Source of the DNA: Lethocerus indicus
Taxonomy: Eukaryota; Arthropoda; Insecta; Hemiptera; Belostomatidae
DNA length: 64,000 bases
Assembly: GCA_019843655.1 (NCBI GenBank)
Contig: JACDQD010000007.1
Coordinates: 25,562,365 to 25,626,364, forward strand
Direction: 5' to 3'
Shown: piece by piece, positions 12,210 to 24,447 of the stretch
Position numbering within the stretch: position 1 is the stretch's first letter
Layout: each line of letters opens with the position of its first letter
The notes under the pieces: model-generated
Told to the model about the DNA's origin: nothing
The model's database searches: none
What the model saw: only the letters and a program-made list of their open reading frames with translations
Made by a program: the position numbers and the translations under genes

Positions 12210-13335
12210 TAGTTATATTTTAGGCTCTCGCAGTTTTCTCGATCTTTTGTCTCCTTGTGGGGCGTTCTGTCGGCACTTTAACCACGTCCACCACCGCGAC
12301 TAAGTCCTATTTTGTAAATTACTCCGCCTTCATATTGGATACAATCTCGGCCCGGAATACACCCGCGTTGTACACGGGGACAAGTAAATCACGCTTTTAT
12401 TGGCTCGAAAGTGGGGAAAAAACCGTGCAGGACACAGGTAGGCGGCGTGCTGACCGGGGTACACCGAGGTGTGGTGTTGAACGGGCATATCAGAGCCATG
12501 AGGTCAGTCGCTATAAGTCTAGGGGACGGGGAGACTGACTCCTAACGGTGAAAGTACACCGAGCTTAAAGCCTCATTGGGTCATACGTACACTGCCCCCA
12601 CCATAGTAGACGCCCGGGTACAGACAGGTCCCCCCCCCAGTGAATCACCCCACCTACTCTATGTCGCCTCGCAATCCATTTTCTTACCAGTATTTCTGCG
12701 AAAATTACCAGTTTTTCATCTCCACTCTCGCGACAGAACGCACCACAAGCTAGGTTTCCACAGGGTCAGTAGACGACGGAACCGATGAAATTTGAGTTTA
12801 AACGCAGCACTAGGAGAAAAGAAAACTTATAAAATTATTATATTAACAAGAACTCCAGTCTGGAAGAATTAGACAGCCTGAAGACATTGGAAGATGGACT
12901 GATGGTGACAACCAGTCGGACAGTCACAAATTAAACGGAAAGAAGCTGTGAAAATTAATTCATTCCATGTCCCGAATTTAAATTTCCCGACGCTCGGGAT
13001 TACTTTTTCCCTCCGAGAGGAAAAGGACACACAGCCAGCGCCCACGCTCCTCCGACCAATTATCCGTACTAAAGACGACGAGCGTTCGACGGTCTTTCAA
13101 GATTACAACCATTGCGCAACGCTCCATTAAACATCGTTCATGAATGAATCCGAGAGACACGATATATATATCATCCCCGATGGCGAGGCCACGTGACATC
13201 GATGATTCATCCGAGTCATCCATCATTCTATCGCTTCTGGCGAACGGGGATCCGAAATTAAATCCCGGGCTTACAATGAAAAAGTGGAGATTTTTTTTGG
13301 TAATATTAATAATTCAACTTCTTGACTAACATAAT
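12210..13335. other. no recognisable feature
   Basis: GC content rises around 12240-12700 but the frames have no known motif. Nothing supported. Confidence 0.4.
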
Positions 13336-13412
13336 CACTACATGTTATAGGTGCAATTGATTTAACTGTATTCCTGACATGGCTTTCATGAGGAAGAAAT
13401 CAAGCACTGGTG
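13336..13412 (+). repeat. family K repeat copy 1
   Basis: The stretch gttatagg, then gatttaa, then tcctgacatggctttcatga ending in ggaagaaa, aligns with 30920-30986, about 60 bases at roughly three quarters identity. Class unknown. Confidence 0.45.
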
Positions 13413-14620
13413 ACACTTTCCTGGCTTGTAGACAGAGAAGACCTCCGGGTCAGCGGCCTATAAACGACCGGTGGACCGAGGAAAGGGATTCGACGAGAGG
13501 ATTGGGACGAGCAGGAAGACAGGAATGAAATTCGAGAAATCGCGATTTTATGACCGTATTAATTTACAACCCAAGTTGGTCAATTAACGTACCGAATTGT
13601 TTTTATTTCGATTCGATCCCGAAGAGTACTCGCACAAACGGCCGGATAAATGACGTCCTGTTCCTGACATCTTAAAAAACAAAATGGACACCGGACAACG
13701 GAACCCCTTCCCCCACAGTTTTTATCGCGACTACCGCTGATAAAGAAAAACAACAATAAAAAAAGAAGGGGAAAAATCCACCCACGGCGATGTCGAAAGC
13801 GTCGAGATGTAAATCGAAACCAGAAGCAAAAAATAATTCCAAATGATAAAACACGCGCCCGCCCGTAAATGACGAACTGTTATGACAGAAAGTCATAAAA
13901 AATACCCGCGCATACTTAATATCAGAAAATATACAGGTGAAAACTGCGTTACATTTTCCAGGAGGTAGCGTCCGCGAACGGAAACAGATGAGACGACACT
14001 CGACCCAACGCGAAAGCGTTAAGGCACGTTATATTTCTGCGACTCTCCCCACTCGCCACGGCTATCCTCTGTATTTTTATATCTCAACACGAATTTTAAC
14101 GCCTATCTGAAAACTAAAATTCTCTCGCACCGTCTTCTGGCTGCTCTAATAACCCTTACAAGAATATTGGAGAGAAAATGTACAGGATACAATTTAAATA
14201 AAGTTGCTTATTTCAATATTGGAATGCCAAATTAACGGCCAAATTTAATTTCCTCCTCACCGATAACTGAGGACATATTAGCGGGGGCATGCTATCGTTC
14301 CATCGGGTTCTAATTAATTTTTGCTCCCCGCCATCGTTAGTAGCATTTCTCTCTGCGGCGAGACAAGCCGGCGTCTACGTCTAGACCGGTCATCATCACT
14401 TTCCAAAAAAAACACCGCAGTAAATATCTTGACGATTAGTCAAATTTAAAACTGAACAGTCGCAAAAGCCTTTTTTAAAATGTTTCGTAAACTCTTTTCG
14501 AGTGTTCGAAGGAAGCCGCTAAACAAGTTTCAAGGCGCGTTCAGGTGAGGCCCAGCTGGTGGGGGACGACGTCGACAGCTGTCTGGCGCCATATTGGTTT
14601 GACGACACAACAACGTCGTT

Positions 14621-14622
<2 letters not shown>
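13413..14622. other. no recognisable feature
   Basis: Nothing supported. Palindromic acgacgtcg and acagctgt lie near 14567-14582. Confidence 0.4.
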
Positions 14623-14670
<48 letters not shown>

Positions 14671-14684
14671 CATACACACACATT
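14623..14684. repeat. (TA)n microsatellite with CATA/CA tail
   Basis: About 43 bases of pure TA followed by catacatacacacaca. Confidence 0.95.
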
Positions 14685-15676
14685 CATCCTGCAAATTAGT
14701 ACCCACTTACAACACACTCATCGACTCCACACGCACTCATTTATATTCAATAAATACATGGTGTCATTATCACGGACCGTTTTTGCCGGTTTCTTAGAAA
14801 AATGGGCTGACAATTCGCATACAGAAAATTGGTACGCGATGTAAAACAGTTAATCAATTATCCGGGTTTTAGACTGTGCGGGGTATCTCCTACGGCAGAC
14901 AACGCGAAAGCCTGAACCCTGGCAGGACAGGGTGCAACTAGCTTGGAGACTATCGAAGTATGACTAGCGAAGATTCGCTACAAGGGTAGATTCAGTTCGG
15001 AATTTAAGTTCAAGGCAGTAAAATGTATCGTACAACAAACTGTGTACGCCGTTATCCTATTTTCAATTATGTATTTCCATAAAATGCGGACACTTGAACC
15101 GAATATAACAGCAGTGTGCATGCGAATATAATTATAATTTTGTCGCATATTCAACAACCGGCGTTCCGCACGTTCTGACTAATGTCGGCAATGTCAAGTA
15201 CGCATTTGTTTCGTCAGCACTTTACCTTGGAAATTACAAGTGCCGGTTTTGTTTATGAGATCCGAGGCGTCGTTATCTGGCCGCGGTTATTTCTTTTTTG
15301 TTTTCGCGCGATAACAAGTCTTGCACTCGAACGTTGCACGGGGAGGACTTTTGACGCTCGTTTCTTCCGACCTGAAAGACGTTCAGGAATCGTGTTGACT
15401 AAGTTTCGAATTAGTCGACGCGGGACCGAGACCATGGACCATGGTTTGCGGACGGTATGGTATTCACGTACGTCGAAGTACGTACAACGCTGCCAGGGGT
15501 ACGCAGGTTGAGCTAGAGAACTCCGGGGGGGCGGTCTCAACCTCCTGGGTACGACTAACGGTACCTTGGACTCTAAACCACGGTACATAGCGACTCCGCA
15601 AACTCTAGGAGCATAAGGCACATTTCATCATAAATCGTACACGATACAGTAATATTTCAGTGAATATTTAGTTTAT
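14685..15676. other. no recognisable feature
   Basis: CpG-rich towards 15250-15600, with overlapping frames of 109 and 122 codons on opposite strands. Neither matches a family I know, and each is likely a shadow of the other. Confidence 0.35.
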
Positions 15677-15735
15677 GGAATACTGTAGTTTCCTCGTCCG
15701 TCTATGTCCTCTCGCTGACTTTTTGTCTTTTGCTT
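15677..15735 (-). repeat. family A outer left arm fragment
   Basis: ggaatactgtagtttcctcg, then tcctctcgctgac and gtcttttgct, match the outer family A arm. The rest is absent. Confidence 0.55.
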
Positions 15736-15811
15736 TATTTTTTCTTTTAAAAAGTTGACTACAAAAATTGTTTCGGGCTGAACAGTAACAAGGAAATAGA
15801 ATATCAAAAAC

Positions 15812-15835
15812 AACAACGACGACGTCGTCGTTGTT
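15812..15835. other. perfect 24-bp palindrome
   Basis: AACAACGACGAC is followed directly by its reverse complement, giving a 12-bp stem with no loop. It lies about 75 bp from a family A fragment. Confidence 0.7.
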
Positions 15836-17504
15836 CAAATGCCGATAACTCAGGTGCACCGTACGACAATGTCTATCGGACGTTAATCTATTTTTTTTTA
15901 TTTACACCGTAGAAAAACAATTCTTTGCTTTATTTATCCTCCTGTGGGGGGTGGGAGTTCCGGAGGAAGGAGATATCGATTAATTTCGACCTCACAACTG
16001 GACAGATTAGAACCAATTTTAGGGAGTGCCAAGGTTGAATGACCATCCCCAAAAAAAGAAAAAAAACAAAAACAAAAAATTGGACCTCGATTAAGTATAT
16101 AAAGTTTCACTGAACCAAAACCTCGCCTCCCTTCGTCAGTATCGATGTAAAACGTCAGTAGCAGTATAGAAGCCGGTACCTCCGCTCATACTACAATGAG
16201 TAAAGTGACTCACCAAAGTAAATAATGACGCCAGACAATAAGTTGTTGTTGAAGTAATTTTCATTTCAATCAACCTGTTACAACACATGTTACAAGTGTT
16301 TTGGAACCCCCGGCCACCACCACGGCGTGACCTTTGAACACCTTTTACACTTTATTACAGGTAATTATTACCTACGGACACGTGATCTTATGACGTTTTC
16401 AATTTGTTAGTTCCAACCTTAACAATTTTACACTGTTATTGTTAGTATACAGACGTGGGATAGATTCTAACCAAAATCAAGTATTTCTGAAAGCTATCTT
16501 GGGCAGCATTTGTGAATAGGAATTTCGGTTAAAGTGTTATCGTTGGCAAGTGATGATGGTCACCGTCAAAACTATGTTAGTAACACGCTCGGCGAGTATT
16601 ATTATAATTATAAGGGGAATAGGAAAACGAGGAGCCGAAATAATTTCCCCCTCAATATCATTGACTTATCGTTTACACCGAGGTTCGTGTCCAATGTTAT
16701 TAAACCTAATAACGACGATAGCCTGGCTTGATTCAACAACGGAAGATAAGCCAGTTCAGAGTTGAAACTCCCGACATGTTCCATCGGCTCTGTTATTATT
16801 TAACAACAACATTGTGTTGTTGCAAAAATAATGCAGGATGCAGGCCTTTCTTGACTTGAACACACAGACTAAGCACTGTTGTCTTCTTTGTCGTACTGTT
16901 GTTATCTCTTATCGTGTATGTTATTCATGCTTTTCTCGTCCTGTATTGCTTGAATACAATCCAGTTCGAACAAACATTCATTGAGGTCTAAATTCAGGTC
17001 CTTACAATAGGAGATTTATGTACAATTTACATTTATGCTACTCGGATAAATAAACTCGATTCTATAGAATACTGCTTCCAAATTTCCTGCATTCTCCTCC
17101 TATATATCCTGCATTATTTTCGCATTGTCCGAATATAAATAATTTTATAGTTTCGAATAGTTTTAAAGCGCCCGACCGACGCCGGTGTGCGGGGCACTGA
17201 AATGCGATGCCATAGTGCTGACTCATAGGACCAGCACGACGACAAAAAAACAAAACAGAAAGGAACCTGCCTGTCGGTCCGAATCTAAGAGGCTCCTCCC
17301 CCCTCCCCCCCAAACATCCTTAAAAGTACGTCACACAATTTCTAGACCAATCGGAGCCGTCTATTTTCCACGACGATGTGTCTGTCGGCCGGATTGCCCA
17401 GAGGCAACTTTGTTTACGAAGTTCCTGGGGACAATTCGCGTCCCAATGAGGCGAACTCTCAACAGCCAAAGCACACAGCGGAGAATACGAACACGACCAC
17501 CACC
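15836..17504. other. no recognisable feature
   Basis: AT-rich sequence. At 16345-16365 the plus strand reads tttattacag|gtaattatt, a weak fused splice-site look-alike that I do not call. No other feature is supported. Confidence 0.4.
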
Positions 17505-17563
17505 ACAACCCGCACCACCACCTCCACCTATTTCTCCTACTCCTCCTACTACTACTACTACTC
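17505..17563. repeat. degenerate (ACC)n/(CTA)n tract
   Basis: Interrupted runs of cac, acc, cct and cta triplets. It explains the Thr/Pro-rich and Val/Gly-rich frames crossing it. Confidence 0.8.
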
Positions 17564-18119
17564 CGTTCAGGTGAAATTTCACCTTCCAGCCCCGCACAAA
17601 ATATGTCCTTTCACTAATATCTTACACTTTCGTAGGCGGTTCGACCGCTTGATGAGAGGTTCGGTTACGATGAACTGTGATATTACTGTATCGTATACTT
17701 ATATATGTATTTTTTTATTAAAATAAAAGACTCACCATTAACCAAGGTGTTGGGGACTCTGAAGTCCCAGTACTGGGGCAACACCGTGGGCGAAATGGTT
17801 GAAAAACTTATTTTAACGGTTGGTCGGGAAATTTCAAACACGAAGTATCCGCGTCGGTGGTCGTATGCGTTTCTGTACGCGTAGGGCACGTCCCTTTCTC
17901 TTCATTCACTCGCGCATCGGGGTACCGGCACGTTGGGGTCGAAGAAAATGGAATCGGTCGGGGAGGGTGGGGGGTGGAAAATTCAAAATAAATATTTCAG
18001 AGGAGAAAAAGCGTAGACGAGAGGCGATAGCGCGGCGATCAGGTCGTCCGTGGACTGAGGCCGTGCACCGCGCTGGCGGAGTGGCAACCGGAGTGGGGGA
18101 AGAAAACAGCGTGAGGACG
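17564..18119. other. no recognisable feature
   Basis: Mixed sequence; nothing supported. Confidence 0.4.
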
Positions 18120-18276
18120 AGAAGTGGGGGAAGGACGAGGGGGAAGGACGCGAGAGCGAGAGAGACGGAGAAAGGGGACAGGGAAGGACGCGAGCGAGAG
18201 AGAGAGAGAGAGAGAGAGGGAGAGAATGAGAAATACAAAGAGAGAGGGAGGGAGGGAGAGCGAAGGAAGGACAAGA
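18120..18276. repeat. GA-rich purine tract
   Basis: Strongly purine-biased plus strand with (GA)n at about 18194-18218 and (GGGA)n near 18245-18260. Long frames on both strands here (Arg/Glu-rich on plus, Ser/Leu-rich on minus) follow from the missing stop codons in such a tract, not from a gene. Confidence 0.85.
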
Positions 18277-18563
18277 CGCCAAGAGAGAATAGCCTCTGTG
18301 CCCACCACCTTTCCGACGATTACTCCTCAAATTCTTGGAAAATGACTCCTCTTCACCGCTCCCAGTAAGCGACGCTCGGGTGCTATACCGATTTTAAAAA
18401 ATGGCGGTCACGAACACAGTTCTTATCCAGACCGGTTTCTAGTTTAGAGCCAGAAAAAATCGTGGAATTTGGTTGTCTCTCGTTTTTCGGTTCACAGCCC
18501 TATACCGGAAAAAAAGAGAGGTCTGAAGAACATATAAAGGCCATTAAATGTAACAAACATTAA
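18277..18563. other. no recognisable feature
   Basis: A short accggtttct match near 18431 could be a family A scrap. Nothing else is seen. Confidence 0.35.
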
Positions 18564-18990
18564 TCGGTAGGTTTCGTGTGTTTCTGTCTCCTCTCGCTGA
18601 TTTGGTCTTTTGCTAGACTGGTTTCGGCCGCTCGCCATTTCAGTAGCGTGTTAGGTCAGTGCACAGTACAAGTGACAGTGACAGTGCAGTGAGGATGTCC
18701 AAAAAACATCCGAAATGCCAACACCGCTACTAAAGATGGCGAGCAGCCGAAACCGGTCTAGCATAAGAACAAACCAGCGAGAGGAGACAGAAACACACGA
18801 AATCTACGGTATTCCAAACCTTCGCGAACCACAAAACAGGTATTTTAGAAATGAATTCATTTTAGTGAGTAAAATCCGGAAGGTAATGGACAAGACAAAA
18901 ATGAGAAAGAAACTCGGGACGTGATTCCATATTCGCCCCATTAATAGAGCTCGAAAAAATGAGCTCCGGTGTACCTGCGACCGAAGAAAA
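18564..18990. mobile_element. family A element plus 140-bp extension, copy 1
   Basis: The palindromic part runs from cggtaggtttcgtgtg to caaaacaggtattttag (about 18850), with the centre acagtacaagtgacagtgac. It continues past the usual terminus for about 140 bp (18851-18990). From the right arm to 18990 it is collinear without gaps, and almost identical, to 41567-41821, offset 22831. Both ribozyme-like cores are damaged (CTAAAGA in the right arm, one base lost in the left). The short frame starting at 18715 is conserved with its counterpart at 41567 only because the DNA is nearly identical. Confidence 0.88.
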
Positions 18991-19172
18991 AGTCGAAACA
19001 ATGACATTCCTGGACCAAAAATAACGGCTAGAGAAAACAAAGACAGCGCACATAACGCATACGTGACGAACAAGACAATTCCCCGGTAAAAGTTATGTGA
19101 TGATGCAGGGAGGGACGACCGACAAGTGAGATGCGAGAGTGACTCACCGAGAGGCCTAATGACGAGGAATGA
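18991..19172. other. no recognisable feature
   Basis: Short spacer after the extended element; nothing supported. Confidence 0.35.
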
Positions 19173-19239
19173 GCTACTGAAGACGGCGAGAAGCCGAAAC
19201 CAATCTCGAGAAAAAACTAGACGAGACAGAAAATTGAGG
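19173..19239 (+). repeat. family A right arm fragment
   Basis: gctactgaagacggcgagaa then gccgaaaccaatctcgag keeps CUGANGA, stem II and GAAA but has lost the ccggtc stem III and cleavage region. Remnants of the outer arm (gacgagacagaaaattgagg) follow. Confidence 0.65.
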
Positions 19240-19826
19240 AAACTACCAAAAAAAATTGAGTTTATTCGAAACTGAACGTACGAAGGCTACATGTATCTAT
19301 GTCACCTGGTTATTTATAAGAATTAAATAAGATTTGACGCTATATAAAACCTTCGAAAAAATGTACCATAAATGCTACCGCATTATTAGAAAGTCGGATG
19401 GAGGCGCCTCTTGAATCTATTTCATGTCTATAACGAAAGATAACAAGCTAACGTTAATTTTTGTAATTAAAAATCAGCCGTCGTACAGGATATGAATAAT
19501 TATGACTGCGTTATAAGTTGTTAAGAGATTCTAGTTTGAATATCAGAATTCACAACGGTAACTAAGATAGACATCAGTTACTTTATCATTAATATCACTC
19601 CACAAGCCCATTAATTCCTCCACCTATTTATTATTTACTATAACGTACTTTTATTACAGTTCTTCACTTAATTGTGCAACGATAGGTAATTTTGTAAAAT
19701 GGAAAACATAAGATATTTCTCAAACGTTACCGGTTGGATTAGATCTCAACGGAGTTGAAGATGTCGATTGCGATACGTGTTACATAATTACTGCTATATC
19801 CCACCGTAGGCTACTGTACTATCTGA
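19240..19826. other. no recognisable feature
   Basis: AT-rich, nothing supported. Lies just downstream of ratcheting point 2 on the minus strand. Confidence 0.4.
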
Positions 19827-19868
19827 CTGTACATACCTGCAACAGAAGAAAAAGAATAAATCAGTATT
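19827..19868 (-). other. recursive splice site (ratcheting point) 2
   Basis: The minus strand reads a branch-point-like TACTGAT, then the tract TTATTCTTTTTCTTCTGTTG leading into CAG at 19839-19837, then GTATGTACAG at 19836-19827. It is the best of the three, with a well-placed branch point about 23 bases before the acceptor and an almost pure pyrimidine tract. It shares the CAG|GTATGTAC core with the sites near 938 and 55506 but no flanking sequence. It lies 18.9 kb from site 1 and 35.7 kb from site 3. Confidence 0.78.
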
Positions 19869-20436
19869 TTTTTAAATTTATAAATACATTCAATAATAAA
19901 GCTTTTAATTTAAATAATTACGATAACACTGGTAATGATTCTCTTTTTACATACAATGCATAATCGTGTCATAGACAAGACAATATTCGTGTCAAATTAA
20001 GTTGATAAGGAATAAAATTGAGAAAATGTTTCCATGCAAAAAGACTAAAATAAAACACCCGACACACGTGGTTCCATTGGGCGTTCTCAGTCTCAGACGT
20101 ACACGTGTGAGCAAATGTTTTCCAACATGAACCTTATTAAAAATAAATTGAGATACCAAATGACAGTTAAATCTTAATAGATTTAACTTTTTAATGATTG
20201 AATAGAAGTCGATTGGGTTTATCGTCCATTTAAACTCACATACTTATTGACTTCGAAGGTCCATCTCGAGGGAATCCCCTCGGTCCTGACGTAATAGATT
20301 TGAATATTCTCCGAACTAACGTTTGATCCTCTAAAAACGTTCCAGGAGTGGAAAACCCCTGGATTCAGACCGCACAATGAGGATGGAACGCCGGTGAAAA
20401 CCAGCCCTGCTAATTTCCGAGCCCTATTCCCTCGGA
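19869..20436. other. no recognisable feature
   Basis: AT-rich; nothing supported. Confidence 0.4.
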
Positions 20437-20516
20437 TTCCCGGGACAATTCCCAAGGGAGGGATTTTTTCCCCGGGGGATACACTATATCCGGACAGGTG
20501 GATTAAGGTATGTACC
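20437..20516 (+). repeat. family H repeat, partial
   Basis: gggacaattcccaaggga, then actatatccggacaggtgga ending in ttaaggt, matches the left part of the family H element at 53928-54094 (ctatctccggacaagtggat). Confidence 0.6.
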
Positions 20517-20912
20517 CAGCTCACATTAACCTTTCGTGCAGAACAGCATGTGTGCTGTAACACTTGAGAGTAGTGTACCACCAGAAACGGCGGTCCCACT
20601 ATGAAATCGGTTGCCGGAGTTTGAAAACTTGAGTCAATAATTGCATTATAAGTCAAAATAATGCATGTAAAACCTAAATGTGTTCAGTAGAAAATAAAAT
20701 TAAGCGGAAGGGTAGCATAAAAATAACGCGAAGACCAACTGACCACAGCTCACGCCTACAGCATTTTTAATAGGACGGCTTTCCGTTCAATCTTTTTCTC
20801 CACAATAAAAGAATCAGCAAGTTCTGGTCACGGAATCCGGATACAAATTTTGAAAACATAAAAGGTAAATTACTCTTTGTGCTCAATTTTTTTTGTAGAT
20901 GAAAACTCTTCT

Positions 20913-21072
20913 GTTTGGAATGCCTGCGAGACGTTGCGACAGTGGACTACTCTACCGCGCAATACAAGTCAAAGTGACAGTGCAAACAGGATGCCCCCCA
21001 AGCATCCAAAGCGAATAACATCGAAACCGGTCTAGCATATGACCAAATCAGCGAGAGGAAACCACGGTATTA
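20913..21072. mobile_element. family A element, degraded
   Basis: gtttggaatgcctgcgag, then tacaagtcaaagtgacagtg, ggatgcccccc, and gaaaccggtctagcatatga to ccacggtat. The left arm is mostly deleted and the CTGAAGA box of the right arm is missing. Confidence 0.7.
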
Positions 21073-21827
21073 AATGTTCTATTGATACTGGAGGATTGTA
21101 TCTTATTTTACTTGGAGTTTTTTTTAAACAACAAAAGATTCTTGTGCGCAATACTGCAACAAGAGGTCTATTCTTCCCGTCTTGCCGTCTTTCTGCTCGA
21201 TTTTATCTTCTGTAGCCTCGAGAAAAAAACCCCCACATTGCAAAGTGGAAGGGTTTCATCAAAACGGGGGTCTCCTCAGTGGATGGAGCCGGGTTCCGTG
21301 ACTCATAGCCCAAAACCCGTCTTCAGGCCGGTCTTTGTAGTGCCCGTAGGACGGGGAGGGAGGGGGGTACGGGATAGAAAAAGAAGTAGAAAAACCCCTG
21401 TGTGAGCGGGGCCTAGCCCAGGGCCACCCTCTACCTACCTGCCCGCCTGCCTGCAGCCCGTTTAAAAGGAACACCATCCCTTCCTCGGTGGCCGTGCTGT
21501 ACACAATAACAGGTAGGAGCAGCAGGCACGGCCCAGACCGACCGACGAACCCATTTAAAAACTCGAGCGCCGCCCCCTTTCGTGACTATTTATAAACTGG
21601 ACCGGAGGTACCGAGAACGCCTAGTTAGGACCTAGTATTATCCGGAGGAAACCATTGTCCGGTCGGTACACGGATGGCCACATTTCAAGAAATAATGCTC
21701 ACTGGACGATTCGGGTTCTGTTCCATTCAAATGTACAGAATACACTGTGACATACATTTCACTTCGGTTATTTACAACGACGGTGTAATAATCGAGACAG
21801 TTTTTTTGTTAGTTTGTTTTGAATTTG
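21073..21827. other. no recognisable feature
   Basis: GC-richer with several G runs and a short ctacctacctgcccgcctgc repeat near 21430. No gene is recognised. Confidence 0.4.
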
Positions 21828-21880
21828 TGAACGTTTCGCTCTCGGAATACTGACCAGCGACCGGTCCTTTAGCTGTACTT
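21828..21880 (+). repeat. family B repeat, diverged
   Basis: gtttcgctctcggaatactg followed by a short spacer. The second block is not recognisable. Confidence 0.4.
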
Positions 21881-23379
21881 ACAACAGTTTTCCCAGTCTC
21901 CGCGCAAAGCAGCCCCAAAAAATCGAGAAGGTTTTAAAGCCACGGAAATATTTTCTGCAGCCACAACACTTGGATACACTCCACTAATATGCGATACAAT
22001 AACCTTTGTGCTATAACCCTGCGAGAGGAGTCGGAAGATCGGGAAAACTAGGGTAAAGTGCTCTCATTTTGTTAATAGTGATAGACAGTTTTGGCCAATA
22101 CGAACGCGCGAAGAACAAACGTAGAAACAATATCGCAGCGCTTTTTTTCATGAAATTTGTAAGAGCTCTCGGAATACCTTAATTAGTACACAACGCACAA
22201 TCCGTAAATAATGATTTGTTAATTTTATAATAGACGGTAGAATTGTTGATTCTAAGAATCTGCCGGTGCAATAATAATAATAGGAAAGACAGGGGTTGCG
22301 CCCTAACGGTAAGATGGCGGCTTATTGTCCGCCCTAAGGTCGTCAACAAAGAGGGGGGGATATTGTGGAGAAGGAATTTCGCAGGTGAAAGAGCACGCAC
22401 CACTGCGGAGTGTTGCCAGCTCCCATTCTCCGGTACCGGCCCATTGTTTCCCGAAGAGGTATAACAGGTTCGAGGGCCCATTCAGGATGGACAGGATAAT
22501 CCGTTGTTTAAAACAGTATTCGTGATAAATTATAGAAACCGAGAGAATTCTATGATATATTCTATTCTGTGATGACACTTCTTGTATCGTGTGCTATGAG
22601 GACCAGTAGCGTTTAAACCACCCTGGGGGGGGGAGGTGGGGTAGATAATAGACGGGTACAGAAGAGACAGATTTTATGATTTAGTCGACTGTGGGGTCGT
22701 AGTGAAGGCCGTGTGATTTGAAACCGTGTTGGACCCGTACATCCAAGTCTGTTTTTCAATACGGCTTTGTAGACTGCCAGTTTGTAGGCTCAAGGGTCAA
22801 TTTTGATGAAGTAATTTACAGTTTAATTAAATCCACTGTTTTGAGTCTGGTATGGCGGATTCCGCATAAGACAGGCGGGGGTTTAGGGATTCGAACCTGA
22901 AGGCTTCCGGTATAACAAGTTGGGCGAAAAACCTTATATAACTTGAGATACACCGTCTCCCCCGATTACTCCCGCGGCCTGCGGTCGCCAGTTTCACGAA
23001 AGGAATTCGTTCTACGGGCGGGAATGAAACTGATGAAAAAAATACTGAAAAATTCTACGACTAGCCGACCATTTTTCTTCAATGCCAGAAGACCGTTACA
23101 TGGTTAGGCCGAATAAGTGAAAATCGAATTCAATTCGGTGAAAACCGAGTTATAAAATCTTTAATGAAATAAGGCCGTTGGGGCTCGAAACCGTTTTGCG
23201 CTAATTTCTATATTTTCTTTATTATTTTGTAATAAAACTTATGAAATGATAATGTGGATTTGACCATTAATCCGAGGAGTTTCGATGCCGACAATTTTTC
23301 ATTGCTTATACCCTTTAAGCGGCTAAATATTCCGTCGTGTAGGGTGATCATTGAAAATACAATTCCAGAAAGCTCGATT
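21881..23379. other. no recognisable feature
   Basis: Mixed sequence. A minus-strand B-box-like ggttcgaatcc near 22885 has no A box, so no tRNA is called. The frames near 22180-22580 overlap each other on both strands and show no motif. Confidence 0.4.
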
Positions 23380-23486
23380 TAGTTCTCCTCTCACCGGTTT
23401 GATCTTTCAACAGACCGGTTTTGGCTGCTCGCCGTCTTCTCGTGTTAATGGGGGTGATGAGCACCCTGTCCACACTGTCACTTCAC
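23380..23486 (-). repeat. family A left arm
   Basis: agttctcctctcaccggttt, then agaccggttttggctgctcg and ccgtcttct, then gcaccctgtccacactgtca. On the minus strand the GAAA box reads CAAA and the CUGA box is damaged. Confidence 0.7.
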
Positions 23487-24308
23487 ATTTACTGTGGATT
23501 TTGTCATATATATCATAGACAAACATCACTAGAGTTTTAATTAATTAATGAAACAGATTATTAGAGCCAATATACATCTTTATATTCTGTTTAACAATAT
23601 TATCTATTAGTCAACAGAAAATATGTTTTAAGAACACAGAGTCCACCGTAATAATTTAGAAGTGTTGTCTGACTCATTCAATGTTTTTTCTCTTTTCCTC
23701 TCACGGGATTATAATTTTTTGAAATTGGCCCTTCAGTTATCCCGCTGTCAGAGCCAATAATCGGCGATCGCGGTTTATATTTCATTTTTTTTTGAGGCCG
23801 AACGTAGTCGAGTTCGATGGGTCACTAAACGGTGAGTCACGTGGACTCGGGGTTCGGCTACCTGAAACCTTTCGAAAGGCCCGCATTTCGAGACACTCCA
23901 GGAGCGGGCAGAAGACCGGCGACCGGAAGCTCCAGCCGACCGAACCAACCACTCGACATTTCGTCGGAGAGATTCGCGTTTGCTGTTCGTGTGTCCGATT
24001 GCAAAACGTACAAACAAAACGTCCCTCTATAATTTTCAACTATCGGACAATCGTGAAAAAATATTCCACGATTTTTTAGTAGTTCGTTTTCATCACCTCA
24101 CGGTTGTTACTGTCGAATTTGTTTAGCACGTTATTATAAATTTGATCATCTAGGCATAGATGTATCTGGGTCTAAAATTAAGAAGGGGTATAACCCTTAG
24201 GAGGGCTATTGTGAAAAACAAATCTGGGCCAAACAGTGACAATAGAGAAAATGTAAATGTAAATACTCCCCTATCACACCAATAATCCAGGAAAAACATA
24301 AACCGCTT

Positions 24309-24314
<6 letters not shown>
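23487..24314. other. no recognisable feature
   Basis: Four overlapping frames at 23775-24079 on both strands show no known motif. Nothing is supported. Confidence 0.35.

Positions 24315-24362
<48 letters not shown>
24315..24362. repeat. (AT)n microsatellite abutting a family A arm
   Basis: About 48 bases of AT dinucleotide ending one base before the family A fragment at 24363. Confidence 0.95.
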
Positions 24363-24364
<2 letters not shown>

Positions 24365-24447
24365 AAAGTGATTGACACTGCTACTGAAGATGGCGAGCGG
24401 CCGAAACAGGTCTGGTAAAAGAGAACACGAGAACGCGAATCTACGGT
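24363..24447 (+). repeat. family A right arm
   Basis: ctaaagtgattgacactgct, then actgaagatggcgagcggcc, gaaacaggtctggt, then a shortened outer arm to atctacgg. CUGANGA, stem II and GAAA are kept, but stem III reads acaggt, so its self-complementarity is lost. Confidence 0.75.

Noticed and set aside
16343..16372. Plus-strand fused splice-site look-alike tttattacag|gtaatt
   Set aside because: Weak pyrimidine tract, poor donor, and opposite orientation to the three strong sites.
17820..18368. 182-codon Arg/Glu-rich frame and opposing Ser/Leu-rich frames
   Set aside because: Caused by a GA-rich purine tract lacking stop codons; no sequence-complex protein features.
18970..18990. Minus-strand tttcttcggtcgcag|gtacac in the family A extension
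   Set aside because: Donor GTACAC is poor, and the site is part of a repeat present twice.
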